A stretch of 64,000 nt of DNA. Source: Pseudomonadota bacterium. GTDB taxonomy: Bacteria > Myxococcota_A > UBA796 > GCA-2862545. The stretch is taken from NCBI GenBank assembly GCA_023954855.1, contig JAGSGY010000009.1:45476-109475 (forward strand). Direction: 5' to 3'. Both the position numbers and the translations under genes were made by a program. The notes beneath the pieces are model-generated. The model did no database searches, had not been told where the DNA came from, and was given only the letters and a program-made list of their open reading frames with translations. This document shows, piece by piece, positions 54,981 through 63,982 of this stretch; the first letter of the stretch is position 1, and each line of letters begins with the position of its first letter.

Positions 54981-57533
54981 TCATTCCAAGTACCCCAACG
55001 CCCTCAAGGTCTCTTCGAGGTCGTCTGACATCTCGACCGACTCGGTCTCGTGCCCTGCGCGCCCACGCTTTGCGGCAATCTCGGCGAGAATCTCGGCGAA
55101 TGTGTCTTCAGCGGAAGGCTTGAGATTCGTGGTCTCGCCACGGTCCGAAGCCGTGTTGAACAGGGCCTGCTCGCCTGCCAGGGTCCCGCGAGCCACCGTC
55201 ATGTCGATGGCCTTGAGATCACCCGTGGCCATCGCGTCGCCGTCTCGTCGGTCGAGAACGACGGACGCATGGGCATCCCGGAGCGGGCTGCCGGAGAGAC
55301 CCGCGAGGTCCACCCCATCGCGTTCATCCACAGCCACTCCTGCTGCCGCCAGCGCGGTCGGGAAGAGGTCGATCAGCTGTGCGCGGGACGCTTCCCGGCC
55401 GGTCCGTCCATCGGGGAAACGAACGATGAGCGGGACATCGAGCACCTCGGTGTGCAGCGTCTGACCGTGCTCCCAGCCACCGTGCTCGAGAAACTCCTCA
55501 CCATGATCGGAAGTGACGATCACCAGCGCGTCCTCGAGCTGCCCCAGCTGCTCTAGTGCATCGAGTAGTACGCCCACCTGCGCATCGGTGTAGGCGATCT
55601 CGGCATCGTAGAGTGCCAACGCCATCTCCGCATCGCGGGCCGTCGCGGGCACCGCACCCTTGGCCCGGGCCTGCACCCAGTCATTGGTGCCCACATCGCC
55701 GAGCGGAACATCGGCGGCGAACAGCGACCGGTAGGGCTCGGGCGGCTGGTAGGGCGCATGAGGGTCCGTGAGGTGAACAGAGAGGAAGAACGGGTCCTCG
55801 TCCTCCCCTCGGTCCCGCGCCCATGACATCACGTCCACCACCACGACCTCTGCGGGCCGATGAAACGTCGGCGAGTCGCGTCTCTCGCCGTAGTAGTGAA
55901 AAGAGGACACGCCACGGGCGAAGCCAAAAGACTCCCCGACGTTGCCATTCGTCACGAAGGAGGCCGTGTCATACCCGACCGTCTGGAAGGCCTCTGGAAG
56001 CGTGACCACGCCAGCCGGCAGTGCGTCTGCTCGACCGACCGCACCGTGCCGCCTCGGGAGAAGCCCTGTCCAGATGGAGGCGATGGAAGCGCGCGTCCAA
56101 GGGGAGTTGGCCCAGGCTCGTTCGTAGACAACCGCATGCTCGGCAAAGTCGGCCAGCCGGGGGGTGGTCGGCTTGGCGTAGCCGTACACCGACAGGTGGT
56201 CCGCACGAACGGTATCCAGCAGGATGAGGACCACATTCGGGCGCTTCTCGGCCACCCGCCTCGCGTTCACCAGCCGCATTCCATGGACGATGCCGTTTGC
56301 TGCGGGGCCCTCGTGGGGCAGCACCAGGGAGAGCGAGAGCCGGTAGGTTTGCCACCCTTCCCCATCGATGCCCAGATCCACAACGCCACCCTCTCGCGGT
56401 AGCACTTGTCGACCGACAACGCCCCGCATGGGGTCTTCAACCACGATCTCGAGAGTCCCGCCCGGCGGCCCCTCCCAGCGGTCAAACGCCACAGAGGCCC
56501 CTCCCTGAAGATCAACCGGCGTGGCCTGGGAGTGGCCTGCGTCGACCGCAAAGAGGTCCGTCGTGCTCTCCGTTCGCTCGGCAATCCGCACACTCGACCA
56601 GGCTACCCCCAGCTCGCGGGGGTCCGAGCCAATCAGCGGCGTTCGAACCCACTCGCTTCGGAGCGCGACCTGATCCGGCCCGTCGCGCCAGAGAGAACCC
56701 TCGACGCTCCAGCTCTGTGTGGACCAGGATGTACCAAAGGTCTGGACGCCAGCAGACACGCCGTTCACGAGCAGCTCGACCGACTGGCCAACAGCGGCCT
56801 CGTCCAGCAAGGACCTGCCGTTCGCGAGAACGACCGCGGCCTGGCCAGCTTCAATGTCGACCTCAAGGGTCGCATCGGGCGCGACGCTCCAAACGAAGCT
56901 ACGCCCATCCCCTCGTTCATCGAGGGCCCAGCCGGACCGCAGCTGGGGTCGCGCCGACGGGTCGCCGATGTCGACGTGACCAAGCGGCTCAGGGCCGCGA
57001 GCCGTCCACTCGATATAGTCCCAGGCCACTGCGATCGGGCGCTTATCTCCAGGCTCCCGATGTGTCGCGTAGCCAAACTCCACCACGTTGCCGTCCGCCG
57101 AGAGAAGCCCGTCCGGCACTGCTACCTCGACGGTCTGCCATTCGGTGCCCACCTCCACGGCGGGCAGTGCGGTCCCATTCACCGACACGACGATGCGTTG
57201 TCCTCGCATCTGCGGGTCGGGCCAGGCGGCGCACCGAAGCGACAACGTCGCACCGCTCGTGAACGGCACCGTCGCCTTGAGAGACGACTTCTCGCCAATC
57301 CCCCAAACGAAGTCTCGGCCCTGCGCGACCTCGTCGGTGGACCATCCCTCGACGAAGAGCGCACGCGTCTCGGCGAGACCAATATCCTGACGCAGAACAA
57401 GACCCACTGGCGATACCGAACCCAGGAGCTCGCCGACGCTCACTTCGGTCGACTCTGGGACCACAGGCGCAGGGGAGCTGGGTCCGCACCCCGAGAGAAC
57501 GAGGCCAAGACAGGTCGCCGGTCCCCTAGTCAT
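54981..57533 (-). CDS. Sulfatase-superfamily lipoprotein with repeated 'GW' modules
   Basis: An 850-residue lipoprotein: lipobox L-S-G-C (about Cys16), two beta modules (about 45-340) each with G-W-x-x-D-E-x-x-x-G-R-x-F-V-W and ending A-V-A-W-D-Y-I or G-V-A-W-S-S-V, then a linker and an alkaline-phosphatase/sulfatase-fold domain (about 430-850). Metal site L-I-L-L-D-T-V-R-A-D-H (about 435-445) and D-H-G-E-E-F-L-E-H-G. The nucleophile position in S-P-W-T-R-A-S is Thr (about 479), not the Cys/Ser that becomes formylglycine, so a phosphodiesterase or phospho-group transferase is more likely than a true sulfatase. Start ATG 57533 overlaps the upstream stop by 8 bp. Confidence 0.8.
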   Translation of the reverse strand: MTRGPATCLGLVLSGCGPSSPAPVVPESTEVSVGELLGSVSPVGLVLRQDIGLAETRALFVEGWSTDEVAQGRDFVWGIGEKSSLKATVPFTSGATLSLRCAAWPDPQMRGQRIVVSVNGTALPAVEVGTEWQTVEVAVPDGLLSADGNVVEFGYATHREPGDKRPIAVAWDYIEWTARGPEPLGHVDIGDPSARPQLRSGWALDERGDGRSFVWSVAPDATLEVDIEAGQAAVVLANGRSLLDEAAVGQSVELLVNGVSAGVQTFGTSWSTQSWSVEGSLWRDGPDQVALRSEWVRTPLIGSDPRELGVAWSSVRIAERTESTTDLFAVDAGHSQATPVDLQGGASVAFDRWEGPPGGTLEIVVEDPMRGVVGRQVLPREGGVVDLGIDGEGWQTYRLSLSLVLPHEGPAANGIVHGMRLVNARRVAEKRPNVVLILLDTVRADHLSVYGYAKPTTPRLADFAEHAVVYERAWANSPWTRASIASIWTGLLPRRHGAVGRADALPAGVVTLPEAFQTVGYDTASFVTNGNVGESFGFARGVSSFHYYGERRDSPTFHRPAEVVVVDVMSWARDRGEDEDPFFLSVHLTDPHAPYQPPEPYRSLFAADVPLGDVGTNDWVQARAKGAVPATARDAEMALALYDAEIAYTDAQVGVLLDALEQLGQLEDALVIVTSDHGEEFLEHGGWEHGQTLHTEVLDVPLIVRFPDGRTGREASRAQLIDLFPTALAAAGVAVDERDGVDLAGLSGSPLRDAHASVVLDRRDGDAMATGDLKAIDMTVARGTLAGEQALFNTASDRGETTNLKPSAEDTFAEILAEIAAKRGRAGHETESVEMSDDLEETLRALGYLE

Positions 57534-58716
57534 TCGAAGCCTCGAGCTGGAGCACGCGCACACCGTCTTCGACGGCGGTCAACGTCATCTCGGCACACGC
57601 CGCACCGATGGTCAGTCGAGGCCGGTCGAGGACCAGTCGCTCCCCTTCCTGGGAGATGCAGGTTCCGGTGACGCTTCCCTCGGCTGTGAGGGTCCAGTCT
57701 CCCTGCATCGGTGTCTTCCAGACCAGTGTCTGCCCCGCGGACAGGGACCACCCACCACTCTCGTAGATCGGCCGACTTAGCAGGGCGACTCGAATGCGAT
57801 CGACCGCGACACCCAGTTCGCGCGCGTCGTTGCCGACACCGAGAGCCTCGGGACTACCGGAGGGCGAGGGGACGAGGACCAATTGGTTGTCACCGGCCCT
57901 GACTTCGGAAGCATCGAAGCGCAGCCGGTAGACGCCCCACCCGTCCTCGAGAGGCAGTTCACGGGCATCGCCATCATTCAGGCGCACTCCCAGGACGGCT
58001 GGATCAGCCCCCTCCCAGCGAAAGGGACGCACGCGCAAGTCGAGCTCGAGGGCCCCGCCAGCCGCGGACAAGGTCGTGGTGGCTTCTTTCTCTACCGTCC
58101 AGACCCAGCTCTCGACCTCGTTCCCCTCGTTGGCGCCCCATCCCGTGCCGAGCTCGTCCCGAGCCGCCGCAGACCCGATGTCGAGCGCCACGGTTCGATC
58201 CACAATCCGCCCCGCGCCAGCAGGCACGACCTCGAGCCAGTCCACGGCCACCGCCAGCGACCTCTCGTCCCCGGCGAGACGAAAAGACTGCTCCGCAACA
58301 AACTCGAGCACGCCGTCTTCACGTCCCGCGACGTCGAACTCAAGGACTTCCCAGCGCTCCCCGACCGCAGTGGGCGTTCCTCCTGAGAGCGCGAGCTTCT
58401 GCCCGGGGCCCGCAGCGCGGACGCGCATGCGAACCACCGCTGTCTCAGCGAGAGGCGCGGGAAGCTGAATTGCTCCAGGTCCCTCATCCAGCCAGACAAA
58501 TCCAAATCCGGCAGGGTCCCATTCCGCCCCCTGCCATCCCCCCGACATCTCAAGAGGAAGGTTGGCCAACTCGACATCGATGCGTGTGCCGGCCACCCCG
58601 GGCACCAGATCGCCAACAGCCACCGCGACAAGCGGCTTCGGAGTGTCGGCAGGTTCGCCGCACCCAATCAGGACACATGCCAGAATGAAGCTACGGCGCA
58701 TCGACACAAGGCTCAT
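57526..58716 (-). CDS. Lipoprotein made of repeated 'GW' beta modules
   Basis: A 396-residue lipoprotein with lipobox L-I-G-C (about Cys19). The mature part is a series of beta modules beginning G-G-W/G-T-G-W ... W-V-W or F-V-W and ending L-A-V-A-V-D-W-L or L-G-V-A-V-D-R-I, clearly like those at the N-terminus of the next protein. ATG 58716 is chosen because GGAG lies 7 nt upstream; ATG 58701 is closer to the signal core. It overlaps the upstream gene and the downstream gene, so all three are coupled. Probably a carbohydrate- or glycolipid-binding surface protein. Confidence 0.7.
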   Translation of the reverse strand: MSLVSMRRSFILACVLIGCGEPADTPKPLVAVAVGDLVPGVAGTRIDVELANLPLEMSGGWQGAEWDPAGFGFVWLDEGPGAIQLPAPLAETAVVRMRVRAAGPGQKLALSGGTPTAVGERWEVLEFDVAGREDGVLEFVAEQSFRLAGDERSLAVAVDWLEVVPAGAGRIVDRTVALDIGSAAARDELGTGWGANEGNEVESWVWTVEKEATTTLSAAGGALELDLRVRPFRWEGADPAVLGVRLNDGDARELPLEDGWGVYRLRFDASEVRAGDNQLVLVPSPSGSPEALGVGNDARELGVAVDRIRVALLSRPIYESGGWSLSAGQTLVWKTPMQGDWTLTAEGSVTGTCISQEGERLVLDRPRLTIGAACAEMTLTAVEDGVRVLQLEASND

Positions 58717-61396
58717 GGATCGTCTCCATCGAGGGCACATCGTCCCCTAAGACGGCTGCATTCTCCAGGGCCGAGGCAGCAGCTCGGCACTCGCCGCGTC
58801 GGGAAACCAGCCGTGCGAGCACAATCCAGGCTTCTTGCTCACTCGCGGTGTCACGCACCCGTTGTGCACGCTCGATGGCATGCACGAGGAGCTGGTCCGC
58901 CTCTCCGCCCAAGCCCATGCGCTCATAGACGCCGACGGCTTGCTCGAGTAACGCCGCATCCATGCCGAGCTCGGCCGCCTGTGCGAGCAAGTCAATCGCC
59001 TCGATACGACTTCCGTCTGCCGCAGCTGTTCTTGCAAGCCGGACATACAGCGCAGCCAGCTTGATGTCCGCGGGCAGGAGGGCCTCTGCGCGCTCTTCGT
59101 TTCCGGCTTGGGCTTCGAGCTCGGCGAGCCAGAGCGGATGGGCGGACCCCAGGGCCTCATCGGCATACCGGTCTGAAGCAAGCGCCAGACCTGCCTGCCC
59201 AATGGGACCAAACTGGACGACGGCATCCGACGGGAGTTCGTCGGCCTCGAACATCAGCCCAATGCTCACCGAACGCATGGGAAAGTCGAGATGATAAAAG
59301 CGCCCCAGGCGCGCTCGCTCCTGAGACCAGGTGAGTCCCAGGTCGGCGACCGTCTGCTCGATGTCGACGGCGGCAGAGTCCCAGCCACCCCGCTCGATCG
59401 GGAGCATCACCCAGGGACGTCCATCCTCGAGATGCCCGCTGCCGGCCGCATCGCCAAAGAGAACGAGGCCCGTCTGGTCGCCCACCCCGATCTGCAATCC
59501 ATAGCGCTGCTCGAGTCCTGGAAGCTGGTTTGCCCCCGCTGGCACATCGAGCGCAAAGCGCAGCGGTCCGTCTGGATTCAGAATCGTCGTGGCGACGTGG
59601 ACGCGACCCTCTGAGCCGGGTCCAAGGAAGAGCTCCACACCCGCATGCTTCTCGGTCCAGCGTGCGCCCCCGCCCGGCGTAGCGTGCACTCCCCAGAACT
59701 GCGGACGTTGACCACCGTCAGCCCAATAGGCAAACGAGGGATTTGGGATGCGATCCGGCCGCGCAAAGTCGACATCGGGACGGATGTGCGCGGCAGAACG
59801 AGGCCAATACTGGCCAGCGTCACTCACCGAGACCACGGCACCCCGAGCCATCTCGAAGGTCTTGAACGGGACGCGGGTTCCGACGACATAGGTCGCGGTT
59901 TGGCCCGCCTCGAGCATCTCTGGCCCCGACCGGCGCTCCCAGAACAGCGGTTGCTCCGCAGCGGTCTGGACCTGGAACCTTGGTTCGATCGCGTGGTCGG
60001 AGCGGTTGCGCACTCCCACGAGTAGCTGATTCACGCGGTGGCCAGCGACCCACATCGGGCGTCCGACCATCACATCGAGAGCAGGTGGCTGGCTCGCGTA
60101 GAAGCCGAGCGTTGCCACGACTGCGGCGGCGTAGCCAGAGACAATCCCCACTGTCGGCCGCCAGTCGGACCGCCGATCCACCGAGACGGGCATGGTGGTC
60201 ACCATCGCCATGACCAGTGGGAAGAGCTCGTAGTACCAGTACGAGGTCAGGCTTCGGTGTCCGAGAAACAGCACCAAGCCGGGCAGCAACCAGACGCCCT
60301 CGCGAATCCAGTGGGCGTGCCGGCTGTAGACCCACAGCCCCACAAACATCGCTCCGTAGAAGGTGAAGCCCCAGACCCCGCGTGGGAGGTCGATGACCCC
60401 CCAAGCCCCAAAGGCCGACAAGCCCGCGCCCCAGGTGATCATCGGCGCGCTGAGCGGCTCGAATACCCCAGCGAGCCAGGCGGACGGATCCCACAGCGCA
60501 AACGGCGCGTTGATCACCGCGAAGGTGAGCACTGAGACGGCGACGAGCTTGCCCACCTCGGCAGCCTTCGCGCGAGCATCTCCCTCGGTCTCGGTCCAGA
60601 CCCGGACCGCCAGGAATGGCGCGAGAATCCACGGGTGCTGCTTGCAGGCGCACGCTAGCCCGAGAAACACCCCGCGAAGGGTGGGCTTGCGCCAAGTCGC
60701 CACCATCGCGACCAGGAAGAATGCCCAGACCCCGTCACTCACGCCAGCAAACGCGTAGCCAATGAAGCGGGGCTCGATGAGAAACGGGACGAGCACCATC
60801 GGACGGTACGCGCGGTCGGCGAACCGAAACAGCAACGCCAGGGTGGCCGCAAGGAACCCGAGGTAGACCCAGCGATCGGACACGCCCAGCACCACTGCCG
60901 GCACATGCACCAAGAAGGACAGGGACGGATAGGCCAGACGGCCCGTAAGTCCGCCATCTGTGAGGGGAGTCGCGTACTGAAGGGTGGCTCGGTGTGGCCC
61001 GTAGGCGGCGGTAAGGTCGTGCGCGTACGGATTCTCACCCTGAAGCAGCAGCCACGCCGCGTAGTCCATGTAGACCCGAACATCCGTGGTCGGAGGCGTG
61101 CCGACGAAGCGCGCAACCTCAGCGGTGACCGCTGCATGGTGACCAAGCACGAGCACCGCACCGACCCCGACCAAGGCCGCCGCAAACTTCGGCGGTCGAG
61201 CCAGTGCCGAAGCCCCAAGCAGCACGAAGCCCCAGAGAAACCCGGCCAAGACCAACCCGTGGGTCACGCCGTATTGCGCGGGATTTCCCCCCTCGAAGGC
61301 CGTAGTTGCCCCCCACCAGCACATGACGCCAGTGATAAACAACCCAAACCGCGCGAGAATCACTTCGCGTGAAGATGTCGCCGTGCTTTCTTCCAT
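58691..61396 (-). CDS. GT-C (GT87-like) membrane protein with C-terminal TPR-like region
   Basis: A 901-residue protein: about eleven hydrophobic helices to residue 440, with the first periplasmic loop carrying D-V-R-V-Y-M-D-Y-A and N-P-Y, and a later Y-P-S-L-S-F-L, the pattern of GT87/polyprenyl-phosphate mannosyltransferases. Then a soluble periplasmic region (about 450-740), and a C-terminal helical repeat region (about 745-901) resembling TPR/SEL1 repeats. ATG 61396 is preferred; the in-frame ATG 45 nt upstream falls on the divergent gene start. First gene of the operon. Confidence 0.75.
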   Translation of the reverse strand: MEESTATSSREVILARFGLFITGVMCWWGATTAFEGGNPAQYGVTHGLVLAGFLWGFVLLGASALARPPKFAAALVGVGAVLVLGHHAAVTAEVARFVGTPPTTDVRVYMDYAAWLLLQGENPYAHDLTAAYGPHRATLQYATPLTDGGLTGRLAYPSLSFLVHVPAVVLGVSDRWVYLGFLAATLALLFRFADRAYRPMVLVPFLIEPRFIGYAFAGVSDGVWAFFLVAMVATWRKPTLRGVFLGLACACKQHPWILAPFLAVRVWTETEGDARAKAAEVGKLVAVSVLTFAVINAPFALWDPSAWLAGVFEPLSAPMITWGAGLSAFGAWGVIDLPRGVWGFTFYGAMFVGLWVYSRHAHWIREGVWLLPGLVLFLGHRSLTSYWYYELFPLVMAMVTTMPVSVDRRSDWRPTVGIVSGYAAAVVATLGFYASQPPALDVMVGRPMWVAGHRVNQLLVGVRNRSDHAIEPRFQVQTAAEQPLFWERRSGPEMLEAGQTATYVVGTRVPFKTFEMARGAVVSVSDAGQYWPRSAAHIRPDVDFARPDRIPNPSFAYWADGGQRPQFWGVHATPGGGARWTEKHAGVELFLGPGSEGRVHVATTILNPDGPLRFALDVPAGANQLPGLEQRYGLQIGVGDQTGLVLFGDAAGSGHLEDGRPWVMLPIERGGWDSAAVDIEQTVADLGLTWSQERARLGRFYHLDFPMRSVSIGLMFEADELPSDAVVQFGPIGQAGLALASDRYADEALGSAHPLWLAELEAQAGNEERAEALLPADIKLAALYVRLARTAAADGSRIEAIDLLAQAAELGMDAALLEQAVGVYERMGLGGEADQLLVHAIERAQRVRDTASEQEAWIVLARLVSRRGECRAAASALENAAVLGDDVPSMETIHEPCVDAP

Positions 61397-61439
61397 CCGG
61401 CGCGGACTAACCCGCGAACGCCCAAGCGCACCGTGAGCC

Positions 61440-62834
61440 ATGCAGCATCAACTCTTGAATCAAATCCTCGACCGGGCCTCGGCCTTCGACATCATCGTGG
61501 TCTCGACGCCATCCGCTGCGCAGACGCCCTGGTGGCAAGCCAGACTCGAGGCCGTTCGAGGCTCGATTCTCGCCGAGGACGCCACCATCCTCTGCTTGCA
61601 CGAGGACTGGCCAGGCGGAGCGGGCAACGGCCTCGGAACCTTGTACGCGCTTCAGCAAGCCCAGGAACGAATTGGACTTCTCGAACGCCTCGCCGACGGC
61701 GCGCGGGTCGCCCTGTACCACACAGCCGGCAAGGGAACCCGTCTGGCACCGCTGCCTGGCGCAGAGGGGCACAACAAGCCCGGTGTACGCCTTCCGGGGC
61801 TGGTGGATGTCGATGACCGGAAGACCGCGATCACGCTGCTCGAGGCCGTACTGCGGCAGACCGCTCTGTACGCAAACGGCCGCGAGGGCCGCGTCTCCGT
61901 TTTCTGGGGAGACCAAGTCTTCATTCCAGCCGTCGCCCCCAGCGCTCCGACGCACCACGCCGACATCCTCTGTCGCCTGCGTCCCTTCCCGGACGCCGCG
62001 ACTTGGGCCTCAGAAGGCCTCGAAAACTACGGGCTGATCGCCGTCTCGGATACCGGCGATGCCGCACAGGTCGAGAAGATCGGCCACGCGACCGCGACCT
62101 CCCTCGCAAGACAGGGCCGCATCCCAACGCACGCGATTGGCACCAGCCTGGGGTCCTTCTCGATGTCGCTCGCGCTCACGCAAGCCCTGTTGGCTGAGTT
62201 CGCCGATGAACTGCAGGCCCGCGAGGGAAAGCTCGACACCGATCCGCACTTCTGGATGCCCCTCACGCTCGACGCCGAAACCTATGTGACCCAGCGCGGC
62301 CGACGAGGCGTCTCCGAGGCCTCCGCCCGCGCGCATCACGCCCGCATGCGAGCCCTCGCCAGCACCCTCGACGGCCCCATCTTCGGCGCGGTGGACGTCG
62401 GAACGGACGCGTGGTGGTGGGACTACGGCACCTTGCAGAACTGGTGGACCAACGTGCGCCGGATGCTCGACACCACAGAAGAGTCCGCGGGTATGCGCGC
62501 GTTCTTTGGGGCCACGCTGACCGACGGCTCGGTCGTGCTTGGAGGCGCGCCGAGTGGGTCCTGGACTCAGAGCGTCCTCGTTGATGTCGAGGGCCCTGTC
62601 GAGAGCGACGCCAGCGTGCTGGTGGGGTGCACCGGACCCATTCGATGTGTGCGGAGCCTTGCGTACGGACTCAGCGACACGATCGAGTTGACCGATACCG
62701 TGGTGGCCGAAGGCCGAGGGCCGCGCATGACAACCGCCCTCGATCGCGACGGTGGCCGGGACTGGGACGTCGTTCTTCCGGGAAACACCATGTCCTATGC
62801 GCAGTGGTACGGTTCGCCTCCGGAGGATGCATGA
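61440..62834 (+). CDS. Sugar nucleotidyltransferase-like protein
   Basis: A 464-residue cytoplasmic protein. G-G-A-G-N-G-L-G-T-L-Y-A-L (about 60-72) and H-T-A-G-K-G-T-R-L-A-P-L-P (about 96-108) with H-N-K-P-G-V-R-L-P are the phosphate-binding and substrate loops of nucleotidyltransferases, in the order seen in UDP-sugar/fucose-1-phosphate pyrophosphorylase-type enzymes; V-F-W-G-D-Q-V-F supplies the metal Asp. A long C-terminal domain with repeated V-L-V-G/G-S-V-V-L turns may be a left-handed beta helix. Likely makes an NDP-sugar. It overlaps manA by ATGA, implying a shared sugar pathway. Confidence 0.75.
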   Translation: MQHQLLNQILDRASAFDIIVVSTPSAAQTPWWQARLEAVRGSILAEDATILCLHEDWPGGAGNGLGTLYALQQAQERIGLLERLADGARVALYHTAGKGTRLAPLPGAEGHNKPGVRLPGLVDVDDRKTAITLLEAVLRQTALYANGREGRVSVFWGDQVFIPAVAPSAPTHHADILCRLRPFPDAATWASEGLENYGLIAVSDTGDAAQVEKIGHATATSLARQGRIPTHAIGTSLGSFSMSLALTQALLAEFADELQAREGKLDTDPHFWMPLTLDAETYVTQRGRRGVSEASARAHHARMRALASTLDGPIFGAVDVGTDAWWWDYGTLQNWWTNVRRMLDTTEESAGMRAFFGATLTDGSVVLGGAPSGSWTQSVLVDVEGPVESDASVLVGCTGPIRCVRSLAYGLSDTIELTDTVVAEGRGPRMTTALDRDGGRDWDVVLPGNTMSYAQWYGSPPEDA

Positions 62835-63982
62835 ATCCGAACATCGTCTACCTGGACGCCCCCATTCGCCCGTACGCCTGGGGTTCCCACACGACACTCG
62901 CCGCCCTGCAGGGGCGTCCTCATCCGACGCCGCAGCCCGAGGCGGAGATTTGGTTCGGAGCCCACCCCGTCGCGCCTTCACTGGTCGGCCGCGACACCGG
63001 ATTTGTCGGCCTCGACGCCTTGATTGCGATGAGTCCTCGGGCCACGCTCGGTCCGCGATTGCTCAGTCGCTTTGGTGAACAGCTCCCGTTTCTTCTGAAG
63101 ATTCTCGCCATTGAGCGCCCGCTCTCCATCCAAGCCCATCCAGACAAGAAGCGGGCTCGCGCCGGCTTTGTGGCGGAGACGAAGCGGCGCATCCCCCTGG
63201 GCGCCCCCCAGCGTATCTACAAGGACCCCCGCCCCAAGCCGGAGCTCGTCTGTGCACTGACCTCCTTCGACGCCTTGGTCGGCTTTCGCCCCCAAGGGGA
63301 GCTCGACGCCATCACCGAGGCGCTCGGCCATGGGAGCCTGCCTCTCGAGGAGCTGGTCCACGACCTGCTTCGGCACGAAGACTCCTGGCAGCGCGCCTCG
63401 AATATGGCCGCTCGAAACCAGAACACAGAGGGTGTCGTCGGCGACGCGGCACGAACCTTCGCGGAGCTGCAAGAGGCCTACCCAGGAGACCAAGGACTCG
63501 CGGTCGCGATGCTACTGAATCGCGTCCGACTCGAGCCCGGACAGGCGCTCTTTCTCGGCGCCGGGCTGCTCCATGCCTACCTACGAGGCACCGCCGTCGA
63601 GATCATGGGCAATAGCGACAACACCCTCCGCGGCGGCATGACCGAGAAGTATGTCGACGTCCCCGAGCTCCTGAACACCGTGCACTTCGAGCCCAACACC
63701 CCCGAAGTGCTCCACGCCCAAGGGGACGGTGCCGAGGCACACTTCACCGCCGACACCGCCGCGTTCAGCCTGTCGACCATCCAGCTCGACGAGCACTACC
63801 CGATCCACAAGGAGCACGGCCCAGAGATCATCCTCTGCACGTCTGGAGATTGCACCGTCAACCACGGGCGCCACTCCGTCGCATTGGGGCCTGGCGAGGC
63901 GTGCTTCGTCCCTCATGCCTGCGTCGACTACTCGCTGACCGGCAACGGCCACGTCTTCCGAGCCCAAGCCGGCCTCGACTAG
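62831..63982 (+). CDS. manA: Mannose-6-phosphate isomerase (class I)
   Basis: A 383-residue zinc enzyme that interconverts fructose-6-P and mannose-6-P, feeding GDP-mannose. Metal ligands are in Q-A-H-P-D-K (Gln101, His103), P-K-P-E-L-V (Glu138) and G-L-L-H-A-Y-L (about His254); the following V-E-I-M-G-N-S-D-N-T-L-R-G-G-M-T-E-K-Y-V-D is diagnostic. ATG 62831 overlaps the nucleotidyltransferase stop. Normal length and intact motifs. Confidence 0.95.
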   Translation: MNPNIVYLDAPIRPYAWGSHTTLAALQGRPHPTPQPEAEIWFGAHPVAPSLVGRDTGFVGLDALIAMSPRATLGPRLLSRFGEQLPFLLKILAIERPLSIQAHPDKKRARAGFVAETKRRIPLGAPQRIYKDPRPKPELVCALTSFDALVGFRPQGELDAITEALGHGSLPLEELVHDLLRHEDSWQRASNMAARNQNTEGVVGDAARTFAELQEAYPGDQGLAVAMLLNRVRLEPGQALFLGAGLLHAYLRGTAVEIMGNSDNTLRGGMTEKYVDVPELLNTVHFEPNTPEVLHAQGDGAEAHFTADTAAFSLSTIQLDEHYPIHKEHGPEIILCTSGDCTVNHGRHSVALGPGEACFVPHACVDYSLTGNGHVFRAQAGLD

